Assembly: GCA_965613685.1 (NCBI GenBank)
Contig: OZ277031.1
Coordinates: 1,116,001 to 1,180,000 of the forward strand
DNA from: Methylotenera oryzisoli_B
Lineage (GTDB): Bacteria; Pseudomonadota; Gammaproteobacteria; Burkholderiales; Methylophilaceae
DNA length: 64,000 nucleotides
Reading direction: 5' to 3'
Each line of letters opens with the position of its first letter. Position 1 is the first letter of the stretch. A model generated the notes under the pieces. It made no database searches. It had not been told where the DNA came from and worked only from the letters and a program-made list of their open reading frames with translations. Below, piece by piece: positions 7,667-16,394 of this stretch. The position numbers and the translations under genes were made by a program.

Positions 7667-8397
7667 GCTGCAGTTGGCGCCGATTCTTTCATCAGCGCTT
7701 TCATTTCACGCACAGCATGGTCCCAACCGACAAACAAAGCATGCGCCACGATGGCATGGCCGATATTGAGTTCGTCTATGCCAGGGATGGCGGCAATGTG
7801 ATGCACGTTGTGGTAATGCAAACCATGGCCGGCGTTCACCACCAAGCCTAACTTCAAGCCCAATTGCACGGCGGCTTTAATGCGTTGCAACTCGTGTGCT
7901 TGTGCAACAGGTGTTTCGGCATCGGCAAAGGTGCCGGTATGCAATTCAATCACGGCGGCGCCGGTTTTTTTAGCCGCCTCAATTTGCGCTGCATCCGGCG
8001 CAATGAACAAGGACACGCGTATGCCGGCGGCCATCAGTTTTTGCACGGCGTGCTGCACTTTGGCAAATTGCCCCAGCACGTCCAAGCCACCTTCGGTGGT
8101 GCGTTCTTCACGGCGCTCCGGCACCAAGCACACGTCTTGCGGTGCCACCGTGACAGCAATGTCCAACATCTCATCGGTCACCGCGCACTCTAAATTCATG
8201 CGCGTTTGCAACAAACCGCGCAAGGCATGCACATCGGCATCTTGCATGTGGCGGCGGTCTTCGCGTAAATGCAAGGTGATGCTGTCGGCACCCGATTGCT
8301 CGGCACGCAAAGCGGCCTGCACCACGCTAGGGTATTTGGTGCCGCGTGCCTGGCGTATGGTGGCAACGTGATCGATATTCACACCTAATTTAATCAT
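7663..8397 (-). CDS. pdxJ: Pyridoxine 5'-phosphate synthase PdxJ
   Basis: Condenses 1-deoxyxylulose 5-phosphate with 3-amino-2-oxopropyl phosphate to form pyridoxine 5'-phosphate, the last ring-forming step of vitamin B6 synthesis. The 244-residue TIM barrel begins LGVNIDHVATIRQARGT and contains ITLHLREDRRHMQD, VCLVPERREERTTEGGLDV and NAGHGLHYHNV, all PdxJ hallmarks. It is downstream of recO and overlaps acpS by 4 bases. Confidence 0.97.
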   Translation of the reverse strand: MIKLGVNIDHVATIRQARGTKYPSVVQAALRAEQSGADSITLHLREDRRHMQDADVHALRGLLQTRMNLECAVTDEMLDIAVTVAPQDVCLVPERREERTTEGGLDVLGQFAKVQHAVQKLMAAGIRVSLFIAPDAAQIEAAKKTGAAVIELHTGTFADAETPVAQAHELQRIKAAVQLGLKLGLVVNAGHGLHYHNVHHIAAIPGIDELNIGHAIVAHALFVGWDHAVREMKALMKESAPTAA

Positions 8398-8439
8398 GTT
8401 CGTCGTCCTAAATAGTATGGCTGGACAGGCATACGGCCA

Positions 8440-9168
8440 TCATAGACCCTGCATGTCTAGCAAAAGTTGGCGTGTGTGCAAAGGCTGATCGCCTAGGTAA
8501 TGCGCCAATAAATAACGCATCAATTGCTTACTTTGTTGCTGCGTTTGCGCCTGACTGTAATCGTCACCAGCCATGTCCAGCAAGGTTTTGCCGCTCAATT
8601 GTACGCCATGTTGGCCCATATTGCCCAGGCCAGCCGTGCGCTGGGCGCCATGCTCAGCCTGGTATAGATAGCTTTGCTCGGCCAATACCGGGGCGCCACT
8701 GCTGTCGACTTGCAAGGGTATGGCGTAACCCAATTCTTGCAAGAGTTTCAACTCAAAGCGGCGCAAAGTCGCGGCCAAATCCACTTCAGTGGCCAAGGTT
8801 TTTAGCGTGGCACTGTAATAGACAAATAAGGCCTCGTGCGCATCCTCGCGCGGCAACAAACGCAGCAAGAGCTCGTTTAAATAAAAGCCGCACATCAAGG
8901 CCTCGCCTTTTAATAAGAGCAAGCCGCCCACCCAATCCAAGCTGTGCAAGGTTTTTAATTCGGCTTTGCCTGACCAAGTCGCTATCAAGGGCTGAAAGGA
9001 TTGCAGCATGCCACGCATAGCAGAGCGTGGGCGCCGCGCGCCTTTGGCAGTGGTAGCGACACGGCCGTGATCGTGGCTAAACAACTCCACCACTAGGCTG
9101 GTTTCTTTAAAGGGGTAGGTGTGCAGCACGAACACTGCTTGATTATCAAATCGAAAACTAGGCTGCAT
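8440..9168 (-). CDS. recO: DNA repair protein RecO
   Basis: RecO binds SSB and single-stranded DNA and helps load RecA in the RecFOR pathway. The 242-residue protein has the N-terminal OB fold (AVFVLHTYPFKETSLVVELFSHDHGRV) followed by the helical domain (GFYLNELLLRLLPREDAHEALF), at the usual family length. It lacks a clear Cys4 zinc motif, as in other proteobacterial RecO. It lies between era and pdxJ, but a 136-bp inverted-repeat element separates it from era. Confidence 0.93.
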   Translation of the reverse strand: MQPSFRFDNQAVFVLHTYPFKETSLVVELFSHDHGRVATTAKGARRPRSAMRGMLQSFQPLIATWSGKAELKTLHSLDWVGGLLLLKGEALMCGFYLNELLLRLLPREDAHEALFVYYSATLKTLATEVDLAATLRRFELKLLQELGYAIPLQVDSSGAPVLAEQSYLYQAEHGAQRTAGLGNMGQHGVQLSGKTLLDMAGDDYSQAQTQQQSKQLMRYLLAHYLGDQPLHTRQLLLDMQGL

Positions 9169-9206
9169 ATATTTATTAACTGGTTAAACCTCAGCACAGA
9201 AAAACA

Positions 9207-9342
9207 CACCACAGAGACACAGAGACACAGAGAAAAGCCAAGCAAATTCAAGAATAGTGAATATAAATAGTGTCGTATTTATTGTATTTTTTGTATTGGT
9301 ATGATTTTTTGATTTTCTCTGTGTCTCTGTGTCTCTGTGGTG
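9207..9342. repeat. Inverted-repeat element, copy 2 (CACCACAGAGACAC family)
   Basis: Perfect 30-base inverted ends (9207-9236 and 9313-9342) with a 76-base AT-rich centre and no gene. It lies inside the era-recO gap of an otherwise compact operon and could form a long RNA hairpin in that transcript. The internal sequence differs from copy 1. Confidence 0.9.
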
Positions 9343-9370
9343 AGGTTCTTTTGCGTCACAGCTACAGCCC

Positions 9371-10282
9371 TTAATAACCTAAGCTTTTGAGCGCGCGCTC
9401 GTCGTCCGCCCAACCGCCTTTCACTTTCACCCAAGTTTCCAAGTAAACTTTGCCGCCAAACAGTTTTTCCATGTCTTGCCTGGCTTCAGTGGAGATTTGC
9501 TTCATCTTCTCGCCATTCTTACCAATCAGCATGGGTTTTTGGCTGTCTTTATCGACGATGATGGCGCAAAAAATACGGCGCAAATTGCCCACCACTTCAA
9601 ACTTCTCGATTTCCACCGCCACGGAGTAAGGGATCTCATCGCCTAATAAACGGAAGATTTTCTCACGCACCAATTCGGCGGCCAAAAAGCGTTCGTTCTT
9701 ATCGGTCAGTTCGTCTTCGGAATAAATGGCGGCTTGAGCAGGCAAGTATTTGCGTATGGTTTGCAGCAGCTCATCCAAATGCAGGCTTTTCTTAGCGCTG
9801 ACCGGCACGATATCGGAGAAAGGAAATTCCAAATCAAAGTCTTGGATTAAGGGCAATAAATTGCCTTTATCGCCCATTAAATCGGCTTTGTTCACCACCA
9901 ATATGGTCGGCGTTTTTTCAGACAACAATTGCAAGACCTTGCGATCGGCTTCGCCCAACTTCATGGGCTCAATCACAAACAAAACCACGTCGACTTCGGT
10001 TAACACCTGCGTCACGGTTTTGTTCAGACCTTTATTCAAGGCATTTAAATGTTTTTGCTGGAAACCCGGCGTGTCGACAAATAAGAATTGCGTGTCGTCC
10101 GTGGTGTGTATGCCCAATAGGCGATGACGGGTGGTTTGTGCCTTACGTGAGGTGATCGCCAACTTCATGCCCAATATGTGATTAAGCAAGGTCGATTTAC
10201 CGACGTTGGGGCGGCCCACTATGGCCACCGTGCCGCATTTAAATGCAGCCAGGTCGGTTAAATTTGTGTGGTTGTCTGTCAT
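9371..10282 (-). CDS. era: GTPase Era
   Basis: Ribosome-associated GTPase that binds the 3' end of 16S rRNA during 30S assembly. The 303-residue protein has G1 (GRPNVGKSTLLN), G3 (DTPGF), G4 (NKADL) and G5 (SAKK), then a C-terminal KH domain with GKNGEKMKQI. Full family length. It lies 31 bases after rnc, the usual rnc-era pair. Confidence 0.97.
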   Translation of the reverse strand: MTDNHTNLTDLAAFKCGTVAIVGRPNVGKSTLLNHILGMKLAITSRKAQTTRHRLLGIHTTDDTQFLFVDTPGFQQKHLNALNKGLNKTVTQVLTEVDVVLFVIEPMKLGEADRKVLQLLSEKTPTILVVNKADLMGDKGNLLPLIQDFDLEFPFSDIVPVSAKKSLHLDELLQTIRKYLPAQAAIYSEDELTDKNERFLAAELVREKIFRLLGDEIPYSVAVEIEKFEVVGNLRRIFCAIIVDKDSQKPMLIGKNGEKMKQISTEARQDMEKLFGGKVYLETWVKVKGGWADDERALKSLGY

Positions 10283-10313
10283 GTAAGGCTATCCAATTTA
10301 ATTAGGCATGCAA

Positions 10314-11009
10314 TTAGGCGCTGTAGCTTTTGCCAAAACCCAGTTTATCTAAAGCCAATAAGGCCAATTGTGCGGCTTGTTGCTCAGCGATGCGTCGGCT
10401 GGTGCCCTCGCCCACGGTGCGTATGTCGAGTTTTTGTATAAAGCATTCAACGATGAAGACCTGCGCATGCGCTTCACCACCGGTGTGCACCACCGCGTAT
10501 TCTGGCACTGCCACTTTACGCCCTTGTAAACGCTCTTGCAGCAAGGATTTGGCATCCTTGTCTATGACTTTTGGGTCTATGGTGCTGAGTTTATCGTTGT
10601 ACAAATGCAGCACCAAGCCCTCAGCGGCGGCAAAGCCGCCGTCCAAATAGACGGCGCCTATGATGGCTTCCAGTGCATCGGCCAAAATCGACGGCCTACG
10701 CCAACCGGCACTTTTAAGTTCGCCTTCGCCCAATTTGAGCGCGTCACCGACATTGAGTGATAAGGCCAATTCGCTGATACTGGCTTCTTTCACCAACTGC
10801 GCACGCAAACGGCTTAAATCGCCCTCGTCCAAGCCAGGAAACCGCTGATACAACTGATTGGCAATAATGAAATTAAGTGCACCGTCGCCTAAGTACTCCA
10901 GGCGTTCGTTATTCTGCGCGCTGAAGCTGCGGTGCGTTAAGGCTTGCGTCAACAACCCGTGGTTAACGAATTTGTAAGGTAAGCGTTTGGCTAAATCTTG
11001 CACAGACAT
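10314..11009 (-). CDS. rnc: Ribonuclease III
   Basis: Double-strand RNA endonuclease for rRNA and mRNA processing. The 231-residue protein has the RNase III signature NERLEYLGDGALNFI with catalytic acidic residues, DALEAIIGAVYLD, and a C-terminal dsRNA-binding domain ending RRIAEQQAAQLAL. It is preceded by the DUF4845 gene and followed by era, the order conserved in betaproteobacteria. Confidence 0.97.
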   Translation of the reverse strand: MSVQDLAKRLPYKFVNHGLLTQALTHRSFSAQNNERLEYLGDGALNFIIANQLYQRFPGLDEGDLSRLRAQLVKEASISELALSLNVGDALKLGEGELKSAGWRRPSILADALEAIIGAVYLDGGFAAAEGLVLHLYNDKLSTIDPKVIDKDAKSLLQERLQGRKVAVPEYAVVHTGGEAHAQVFIVECFIQKLDIRTVGEGTSRRIAEQQAAQLALLALDKLGFGKSYSA

Positions 11010-11036
11010 CGCTTATGCATTCCTAACCATGGCCAT

Positions 11037-11429
11037 TTATAGGCCGGCCTCTTGCGTGGAGAAATCCAGCAAAATACTCAGGTTGCCAAACAAGGGTTCC
11101 ACCACTTGGTATTTGACCGTGACCACGGTCACCCCGGCGCTGTCTTTGTCTATAATCAAATCACTGCTTTTAACGGCCGTCACGTAAGCCACATCGGCAC
11201 GGCGCTCAAAATCGTCTTTAATTTCTTTCTGACTCATGCCGCTAAGCGATTCTTTATTTAAGCCGGCCATGACCATTTTAACCGTGTAAAACTGTTGGTA
11301 TGCTGGCACTACTTTCATGGCCACGTAGGCGACCATGGCCAAGCAGGCACACACCAGCAACATACCCAACAAGGTCATGCCGGCTTGTTGTTTACGTGCC
11401 TGATAGGCAGTTTTTATAGGGTGTTGCAT
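11037..11429 (-). CDS. DUF4845 membrane-anchored protein
   Basis: A 130-residue protein with one N-terminal membrane segment (about residues 18-40, MTLLGMLLVCACLAMVAYVAMKVVP) and a small periplasmic domain (AYQQFYTVKMVMAGLNKE, ADVAYVTAVKSSDL). It fits the DUF4845 family found between lepB and rnc in betaproteobacteria. Its sequence recalls type IV pilin-like N termini, but it lacks a prepilin cleavage site. Function unknown. Confidence 0.85.
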   Translation of the reverse strand: MQHPIKTAYQARKQQAGMTLLGMLLVCACLAMVAYVAMKVVPAYQQFYTVKMVMAGLNKESLSGMSQKEIKDDFERRADVAYVTAVKSSDLIIDKDSAGVTVVTVKYQVVEPLFGNLSILLDFSTQEAGL

Positions 11430-11462
11430 AAGGCCTCCGATCGGTTTTTCACTAAGCCGGCG

Positions 11463-12242
11463 CTAATGAATAGCATTGCCTATTCTAGAAGTCTGGTCAA
11501 AGTTCATCCAGATAAAAAAGGCCTTGCCGACCAAGTTTTGCTCAGGCACAAAGCCCCAAACGCGGCTGTCGGAACTGTCGTCGCGGTTATCGCCCATGGC
11601 TAAATAATGCCCAACCGGCACGACGATTTCTTCGTCGTTGGCTAACCTAGCACCCAAGGCATCGGCATCGTAATTGCCTACCCAAGGATTGATCAAAATG
11701 TCGTGTTGCACGTCACCCAGTTGTTCGCGGTATTGCTTAGCGGTCAGCATGTTTAAACCCGGCTTAACGTAGGTGTAATCGCCCACATCTTGCACATCCA
11801 ATAATTGGCCGTTAATGGTCAAGCGTTTGCCCATGTAGCGAATTTTATCGCCAGGCAAGCCCACCACGCGCTTAATGTAATCGACCGATGGCGACGGTGG
11901 GTAATGAAACACAAACACATCGCCGCGCTTAGGTTCATTCACGTCCAAGAAACGGTTGTTTAAAATGGGCACGCGCAAACCGTAGGTAAATTTATTCACC
12001 AAGATGTAATCGCCGGCCAGCAAGGTAGGCATCATGGAACCAGACGGAATCTTGAAAGGCTCAACGATGAAGGAGCGCACAAAAAACACCAGCAAGATAA
12101 CCGGGAAAAAGCTTTTAGCGTATTCCACTAGCACCGGCTCTGCCGCATCGGCCGCGCGTTTTTTGCGCAGGATTAAGCTGTCTAGCAACCAGATGAAGCC
12201 GGTCACCGCCAATATGGCCACCATGAACAAAGCGAAATACAT
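11463..12242 (-). CDS. lepB: Signal peptidase I
   Basis: Inner-membrane serine protease that cleaves Sec and Tat signal peptides. The 259-residue protein has two N-terminal membrane segments (about residues 2-21 and 45-60), the catalytic serine in IPSGSMMPTL (S69), the general-base lysine in DYIKRVVGLPGD (K124), and the C-terminal box GDNRDDSSDSR. Its start codon overlaps the lepA stop by one base. Confidence 0.96.
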   Translation of the reverse strand: MYFALFMVAILAVTGFIWLLDSLILRKKRAADAAEPVLVEYAKSFFPVILLVFFVRSFIVEPFKIPSGSMMPTLLAGDYILVNKFTYGLRVPILNNRFLDVNEPKRGDVFVFHYPPSPSVDYIKRVVGLPGDKIRYMGKRLTINGQLLDVQDVGDYTYVKPGLNMLTAKQYREQLGDVQHDILINPWVGNYDADALGARLANDEEIVVPVGHYLAMGDNRDDSSDSRVWGFVPEQNLVGKAFFIWMNFDQTSRIGNAIH

Positions 12243-14035
12243 TATTTATCCTCTACGCGCAATATGGCCAAAAACGCCTCTTGTGGGATTTCAACGTTAC
12301 CCACTTGCTTCATGCGTTTCTTGCCTTCTTTTTGTTTGTCTAACAATTTACGTTTACGCGATACGTCGCCGCCGTAACATTTGGCAATCACGTTTTTACG
12401 CATGGCTTTAACGGTTTCGCGGGCGATGATGTTGGCCCCTATCGACGCCTGTATCGCCACATCAAACATCTGCCTTGGTATCAGCTCGCGCATTTTCGCC
12501 GCCACTTCCCGGCCGCGGTGCACGCTGTTGGCGCGGTGCACTATCATGCTCAAGGCATCGACTTTTTCACCGTTAACCATGATGTCCAATTTAACCAAAT
12601 CGGCAGCACGGAATTCTAAAAACTCGTAATCCATGGAGGCGTAACCGCGCGACACCGATTTTAATTTATCAAAGAAATCCAATACCACCTCATTCAATGG
12701 CATTTCGTAACTGAGCATCACTTGCCTGCCCATGTATTGCATGTTTTTCTGTATGCCACGCTTGTTGTTGCACAAAGTCATGACCGGTCCCACGTAGTCC
12801 TGCGGCATCAACAAATTAACGGTAATGACCGGTTCACGGGTTTCTTCCACGCGCGACAATTCAGGCAAACGCGATGGGTTTTCAATTTGCACCACGCTGC
12901 CGTCTTTAAGCAGTAGTTCGTAAATCACCGTGGGCGCCGTGGTAATCAAGTCCATGTCGTACTCGCGTTCTAAGCGCTCTTGGACGATTTCCATGTGCAG
13001 CAAACCTAAAAAGCCGCACCTAAAGCCAAAGCCCAATGCGGTTGAATTTTCCGGCTCAAACAACAACGAGGCATCGTTTAAACTGAGCTTTTCTAAGGCA
13101 GTGCGCAAGGCTTCAAACTGGTTGGATTCAACCGGATAAAGGCCGGCAAACACCTGCGGCTTCACCTCTTTAAAACCGGCCAAGGCTTCCGGAGCCGGAC
13201 GATTCACCAAGGTGACGGTGTCGCCCACTTTGGCGCTGGCCAATTCCTTAATGCCGGCAATCACAAAACCCACTTCGCCGGCGGACAAGGCGGTTTTTTG
13301 CAAGGATTTTGGGGTGAACACGCCCACTTGCTCGCATAAAAATTCCGTGTGTGTCGCCATCAAGCGTATCTTGTCTTTGGGCTTCAACACCCCGTCCATC
13401 ACGCGCACTAGCATGACCACGCCAACGTAGTTATCAAACCAAGCATCGATCACCAAGGCCTTCAGCGGGCCGTCTACATTGCCCTTAGGCGCTGGCACTT
13501 TTGCAATCACCGCTTCCAAAACATCGTGCACGCCTAAGCCGGTTTTGGCTGAGCAGCGAACCGCATCTTGCGCATCAATGCCTATCACGTCTTCAATTTC
13601 TTGGATCACCCGATCCGGGTCGGCCGACGGCAAATCGATTTTATTCAGCACTGCCGTGACTTCCACGCCTAAATCCAGCGCAGTGTAGCAGTTCGCCACG
13701 CTTTGCGCTTCCACGCCTTGGCTGGCATCCACCACCAACAACGCGCCCTCGCAGGCGGACAAGGAACGCGACACCTCGTAGCTAAAGTCAACGTGACCTG
13801 GGGTGTCAATCAAATTCAACTGGTAAATTTGACCATCGTCGGCCTTGTACTGCAAAGCGGCAGTTTGCGCTTTAATGGTGATGCCACGCTCACGCTCTAT
13901 GTCCATGGAGTCGAGCACTTGCGCTTCCATCTCGCGATCAGCCAAGCCACCACACAAATGAATGATGCGATCGGCCAAGGTGGATTTACCGTGATCAATG
14001 TGGGCAATAATGGAAAAATTACGAATGTTTTTCAT
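12242..14035 (-). CDS. lepA: Elongation factor 4 LepA
   Basis: Translational GTPase that acts on stalled or initiating ribosomes. The 597-residue protein (E. coli LepA has 599) has G1 (HIDHGKSTLADR), DTPGHVDF, NKIDLPSADPD, the EF-G-like domains, and the LepA-specific C-terminal domain with KCYGGDVSRKRKLLDKQKEGKKRMKQ-type sequence near the end. First gene of the operon leading through lepB, rnc, era and recO to tcdA. A GC-rich hairpin lies in its leader. Confidence 0.97.
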   Translation of the reverse strand: MKNIRNFSIIAHIDHGKSTLADRIIHLCGGLADREMEAQVLDSMDIERERGITIKAQTAALQYKADDGQIYQLNLIDTPGHVDFSYEVSRSLSACEGALLVVDASQGVEAQSVANCYTALDLGVEVTAVLNKIDLPSADPDRVIQEIEDVIGIDAQDAVRCSAKTGLGVHDVLEAVIAKVPAPKGNVDGPLKALVIDAWFDNYVGVVMLVRVMDGVLKPKDKIRLMATHTEFLCEQVGVFTPKSLQKTALSAGEVGFVIAGIKELASAKVGDTVTLVNRPAPEALAGFKEVKPQVFAGLYPVESNQFEALRTALEKLSLNDASLLFEPENSTALGFGFRCGFLGLLHMEIVQERLEREYDMDLITTAPTVIYELLLKDGSVVQIENPSRLPELSRVEETREPVITVNLLMPQDYVGPVMTLCNNKRGIQKNMQYMGRQVMLSYEMPLNEVVLDFFDKLKSVSRGYASMDYEFLEFRAADLVKLDIMVNGEKVDALSMIVHRANSVHRGREVAAKMRELIPRQMFDVAIQASIGANIIARETVKAMRKNVIAKCYGGDVSRKRKLLDKQKEGKKRMKQVGNVEIPQEAFLAILRVEDK

Positions 14036-14064
14036 TTAATCTTTAAGCTTTTATACAAACAATT

Positions 14065-14083
14065 AAGGCGCCATAGGCGCCTT
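14065..14083. other. GC-rich hairpin in the lepA leader region
   Basis: AAGGCGCC-ATA-GGCGCCTT, a perfect 8-base stem with 3-base loop, followed on the plus strand by TT. It sits between divergent lepA and the ybhP-like gene, where no gene needs termination on either strand. It may be an attenuator or a relic of an upstream gene. Confidence 0.4.
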
Positions 14084-14133
14084 TTCACAATAGCCGTGAT
14101 TTTACAACAAATGCCTGATTAGTTTGTAATTAA

Positions 14134-14943
14134 TTGTTCAAAAAGCTTATCATTGTGGTATCAGCATGCCAACCAAACGAGTCCACTGTAGCCATTTTGC
14201 ACAATACTTTACGCATCGCCACATTTAACATGCACAAGGGCTACACGCACTTCAATGCGCGCTTTTCTTTGCACCTGCAACGCGACATGTTAAGAAAACT
14301 GGAAGCCGACCTGATTTTCTTGCAAGAAGTGCAAGATTTGCACAGCAAACACCGTCATTCCTTGGGCGCCAAATCCGGACAAATGGAGTTTTTGGCGGAC
14401 AGCGTTTGGCATGACCACTGTTACGGCAAAAATGCGGTGTACCCGAACGGCCACCATGGCAATGCCATGTTGTCCAAATTCCCCATTAGCCAAACGCACA
14501 ATCAAAACATCTCCGCGCACGGCAGCGAACAACGCGGCATGCTGCACGCCGAAATTACGGTGCCCAATTGGGATCAGCCTTTGCACACCTTGTGCGTGCA
14601 CCTGGGCCTGTTCGCTAAATGGCGGCGCCAACAACTCAAGGCCATTAGCGAGTACATCCAGGACAGCATTCCGCATAATGCACCGCTGATTTTAGCTGGC
14701 GATTTTAACGATTGGGGCCGGCGCTCTGGCCGCCAATTTGCCCTGCAATTAGGCATGCACGAAGCATTCGAACAGCATACCGGCCAATTGGCACGCAGTT
14801 TCCCATCGTGGCTGCCAATGTTCCACCTTGACCGCATTTACCTACGTGGCTTTAGCGTTAAACACACCATGGTGCACGCCGGGCCGCAGTTTTTAAAATT
14901 ATCCGACCACGCCGTGTTAAGCGCGACCTTACGCAAACTATGA
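14134..14943 (+). CDS. ybhP: Endonuclease/exonuclease/phosphatase family protein, YbhP-like
   Basis: A metal-dependent phosphodiesterase-fold protein. Motifs: LRIATFNMHKGYTHF, DLIFLQEVQD (metal-binding Glu), GNAMLSKFP, LAGDFNDWGRR, and a closing LSDHAVLSATL. The start is uncertain: the frame opens with TTG at 14134, a GTG at 14155 is possible, and no Shine-Dalgarno decides. The product is 269 residues at most. The stop overlaps the clsB start (ATGA), and the ybhP-clsB pair is also adjacent in E. coli, which supports both names. The exact substrate is unknown. Confidence 0.85.
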   Translation: MFKKLIIVVSACQPNESTVAILHNTLRIATFNMHKGYTHFNARFSLHLQRDMLRKLEADLIFLQEVQDLHSKHRHSLGAKSGQMEFLADSVWHDHCYGKNAVYPNGHHGNAMLSKFPISQTHNQNISAHGSEQRGMLHAEITVPNWDQPLHTLCVHLGLFAKWRRQQLKAISEYIQDSIPHNAPLILAGDFNDWGRRSGRQFALQLGMHEAFEQHTGQLARSFPSWLPMFHLDRIYLRGFSVKHTMVHAGPQFLKLSDHAVLSATLRKL

Positions 14944-16100
14944 TGCAGTTTATCGCCGGCAATCAAATTAAATTACTACGCAATGGCGGCGAATACTTTC
15001 CGGCACTGATGAAAGCCATTCGCCTAGCCAGAATAGAAATCCACCTGCAAAGCTACATCTTTCAAGCTGACCAAACCGGCCAAGCCATAAGCCAAGCCTT
15101 GATGGCCGCAGCGCAGCGCGGTGTCCGTGTGCATGTATTACTAGACGGCTTTGGCAGCCAAAAATTGAGTTCGGCTTTTGTTGCCCGCATGCGGGCGGCC
15201 GGGGTGAATGTGCTGTTTTATCGGGCGCGTATTTCCCCGTGGTCCTTGCAAAAAAACCGCTTGCGGCGCTTGCACAGCAAAATGGTGGTGATCGATGGGA
15301 CCTTTGGTTTCATAGGGGGCATCAACATCATAGACGACAACAACGTCCCCAACCCCAACAACGTGCCGCCACGCGTCGACTACGCGGTGCAAATTGAGGG
15401 CGCACTGTTGCCGCGTTTACAGGCCAGCGTCGCTGACCTTTGGCAACGCGTTGCCTGGCTAAATTTGCTAAAAACACCCGCATCCAAATCGATTGCAACT
15501 GCCTCATCCAAGGCTCATCCAGCCAACTTGTTGGCCGCCTTTGTGCAACGCGACAACGTCTTGCACCGGCATGACATAGAAACCGCTTACCTGGAAGCCA
15601 TCAATAGCGCGCGCAGTGAAATCCTCATTGCCAACGCCTATTTTTTACCTGGTCATCGCTTTCGAAAAGCCTTAGTCGATGCGGCCAACCGCGGCGTGAA
15701 AGTAAGCTTGCTCTTGCAAGGACGGGTGGAGTATTTCTTAATGATGGCCACCCACGCGTTTTACAGTGAGTTTTTAAACAAAGGCATAGCCATCTACGAG
15801 TACCGCAAGAGTTTCATGCACAGCAAAGTGGCGGTGATAGACGGCACATGGGCCACCGTCGGTTCGTCCAACATCGATCCATTTAGCTTATTGCTGGCGC
15901 GCGAAGCCAATCTATTCATCTCGGATCCGAGGTTTGCCGGTGAGCTACGAACAGACATACTGGCCAGCATAGCAGCCGGTGCGGTGCCCATCTTGGCGCA
16001 TCAATGGCAAGCGGAAAACGCCTTCAAACGGGCTGCATCCAAGTTAGCTCTGGGCATGGTCAGGCTATTTTTAGGGCTAATAGGCGAAAAAGACGAGTAG
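14940..16100 (+). CDS. clsB: Cardiolipin synthase B (phospholipase D superfamily)
   Basis: Makes cardiolipin or related phospholipids by phosphatidyl transfer at the inner membrane. The 386-residue protein has two HKD motifs: HSKMVVIDG (His about residue 112) followed by FIGGIN, and HSKVAVIDG (His about 294) followed by VGSSNID. It has no N-terminal membrane segments, unlike ClsA, so the ClsB type fits best. It overlaps the ybhP-like gene by 4 bases. The pair lies between mucD and lepA, which often adjoin in related genomes. Confidence 0.9.
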   Translation: MMQFIAGNQIKLLRNGGEYFPALMKAIRLARIEIHLQSYIFQADQTGQAISQALMAAAQRGVRVHVLLDGFGSQKLSSAFVARMRAAGVNVLFYRARISPWSLQKNRLRRLHSKMVVIDGTFGFIGGINIIDDNNVPNPNNVPPRVDYAVQIEGALLPRLQASVADLWQRVAWLNLLKTPASKSIATASSKAHPANLLAAFVQRDNVLHRHDIETAYLEAINSARSEILIANAYFLPGHRFRKALVDAANRGVKVSLLLQGRVEYFLMMATHAFYSEFLNKGIAIYEYRKSFMHSKVAVIDGTWATVGSSNIDPFSLLLAREANLFISDPRFAGELRTDILASIAAGAVPILAHQWQAENAFKRAASKLALGMVRLFLGLIGEKDE

Positions 16101-16103
16101 GGA

Positions 16104-16250
16104 TTTTCGCGGCGGGGCGCCGCTCCTACAAAACCGTGCCAGCAAGGAATAAGGCTGCTGCAGTCATTTCGCGGCGGGGCGCCGCTCCTACAAAATACAT
16201 ACAAACCGACAATGAGGTTTTTAGGTAGGAGCGGCGCCCCGCCGCGAAAA
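16104..16250. repeat. Three copies of a GC-rich hairpin REP (type A)
   Basis: Copies at 16104-16133 and 16166-16195 (direct) and 16225-16250 (inverted). The core is CGCGGCGGGGCGCCGCTCC followed by TACAA. The centre GGCG/CGCC makes a strong hairpin. A fourth, diverged copy follows nadB at 22541-22567. They lie just after clsB and probably also act as transcript ends or mRNA-stabilising hairpins. Confidence 0.85.
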
Positions 16251-16264
16251 GATTTTGTCCAAGT

Positions 16265-16320
16265 ACGTAGGTCGGCCTTCAGGCCGACTAAAACCTAATC
16301 AGGATAAAGCCCGACCTACG
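16265..16320. repeat. REP pair, type B (GTAGGTCGG family)
   Basis: ACGTAGGTCGGCCTTCAGGC begins the first hairpin (16265-16289); a partner ending GCCCGACCTACG in the opposite orientation ends at 16320. The same family surrounds the transposase-like gene at 25278. The rest of the gap to 16394 holds a degenerate ATCTGTG/GTATCTGTGG tract (about 16355-16384) and no gene. Confidence 0.8.
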
Positions 16321-16394
16321 CACCCACATCGGCGCCGGCCAATTCGAGCACTTTAATCTGTGTTTATCCGTGTGTATCTGTGGCTAATATTGTT

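Noticed and set aside
8472..9020. 182-residue frame opposite recO
   Set aside because: Antisense shadow of recO; composition is unlike a protein and no family sequence is present.
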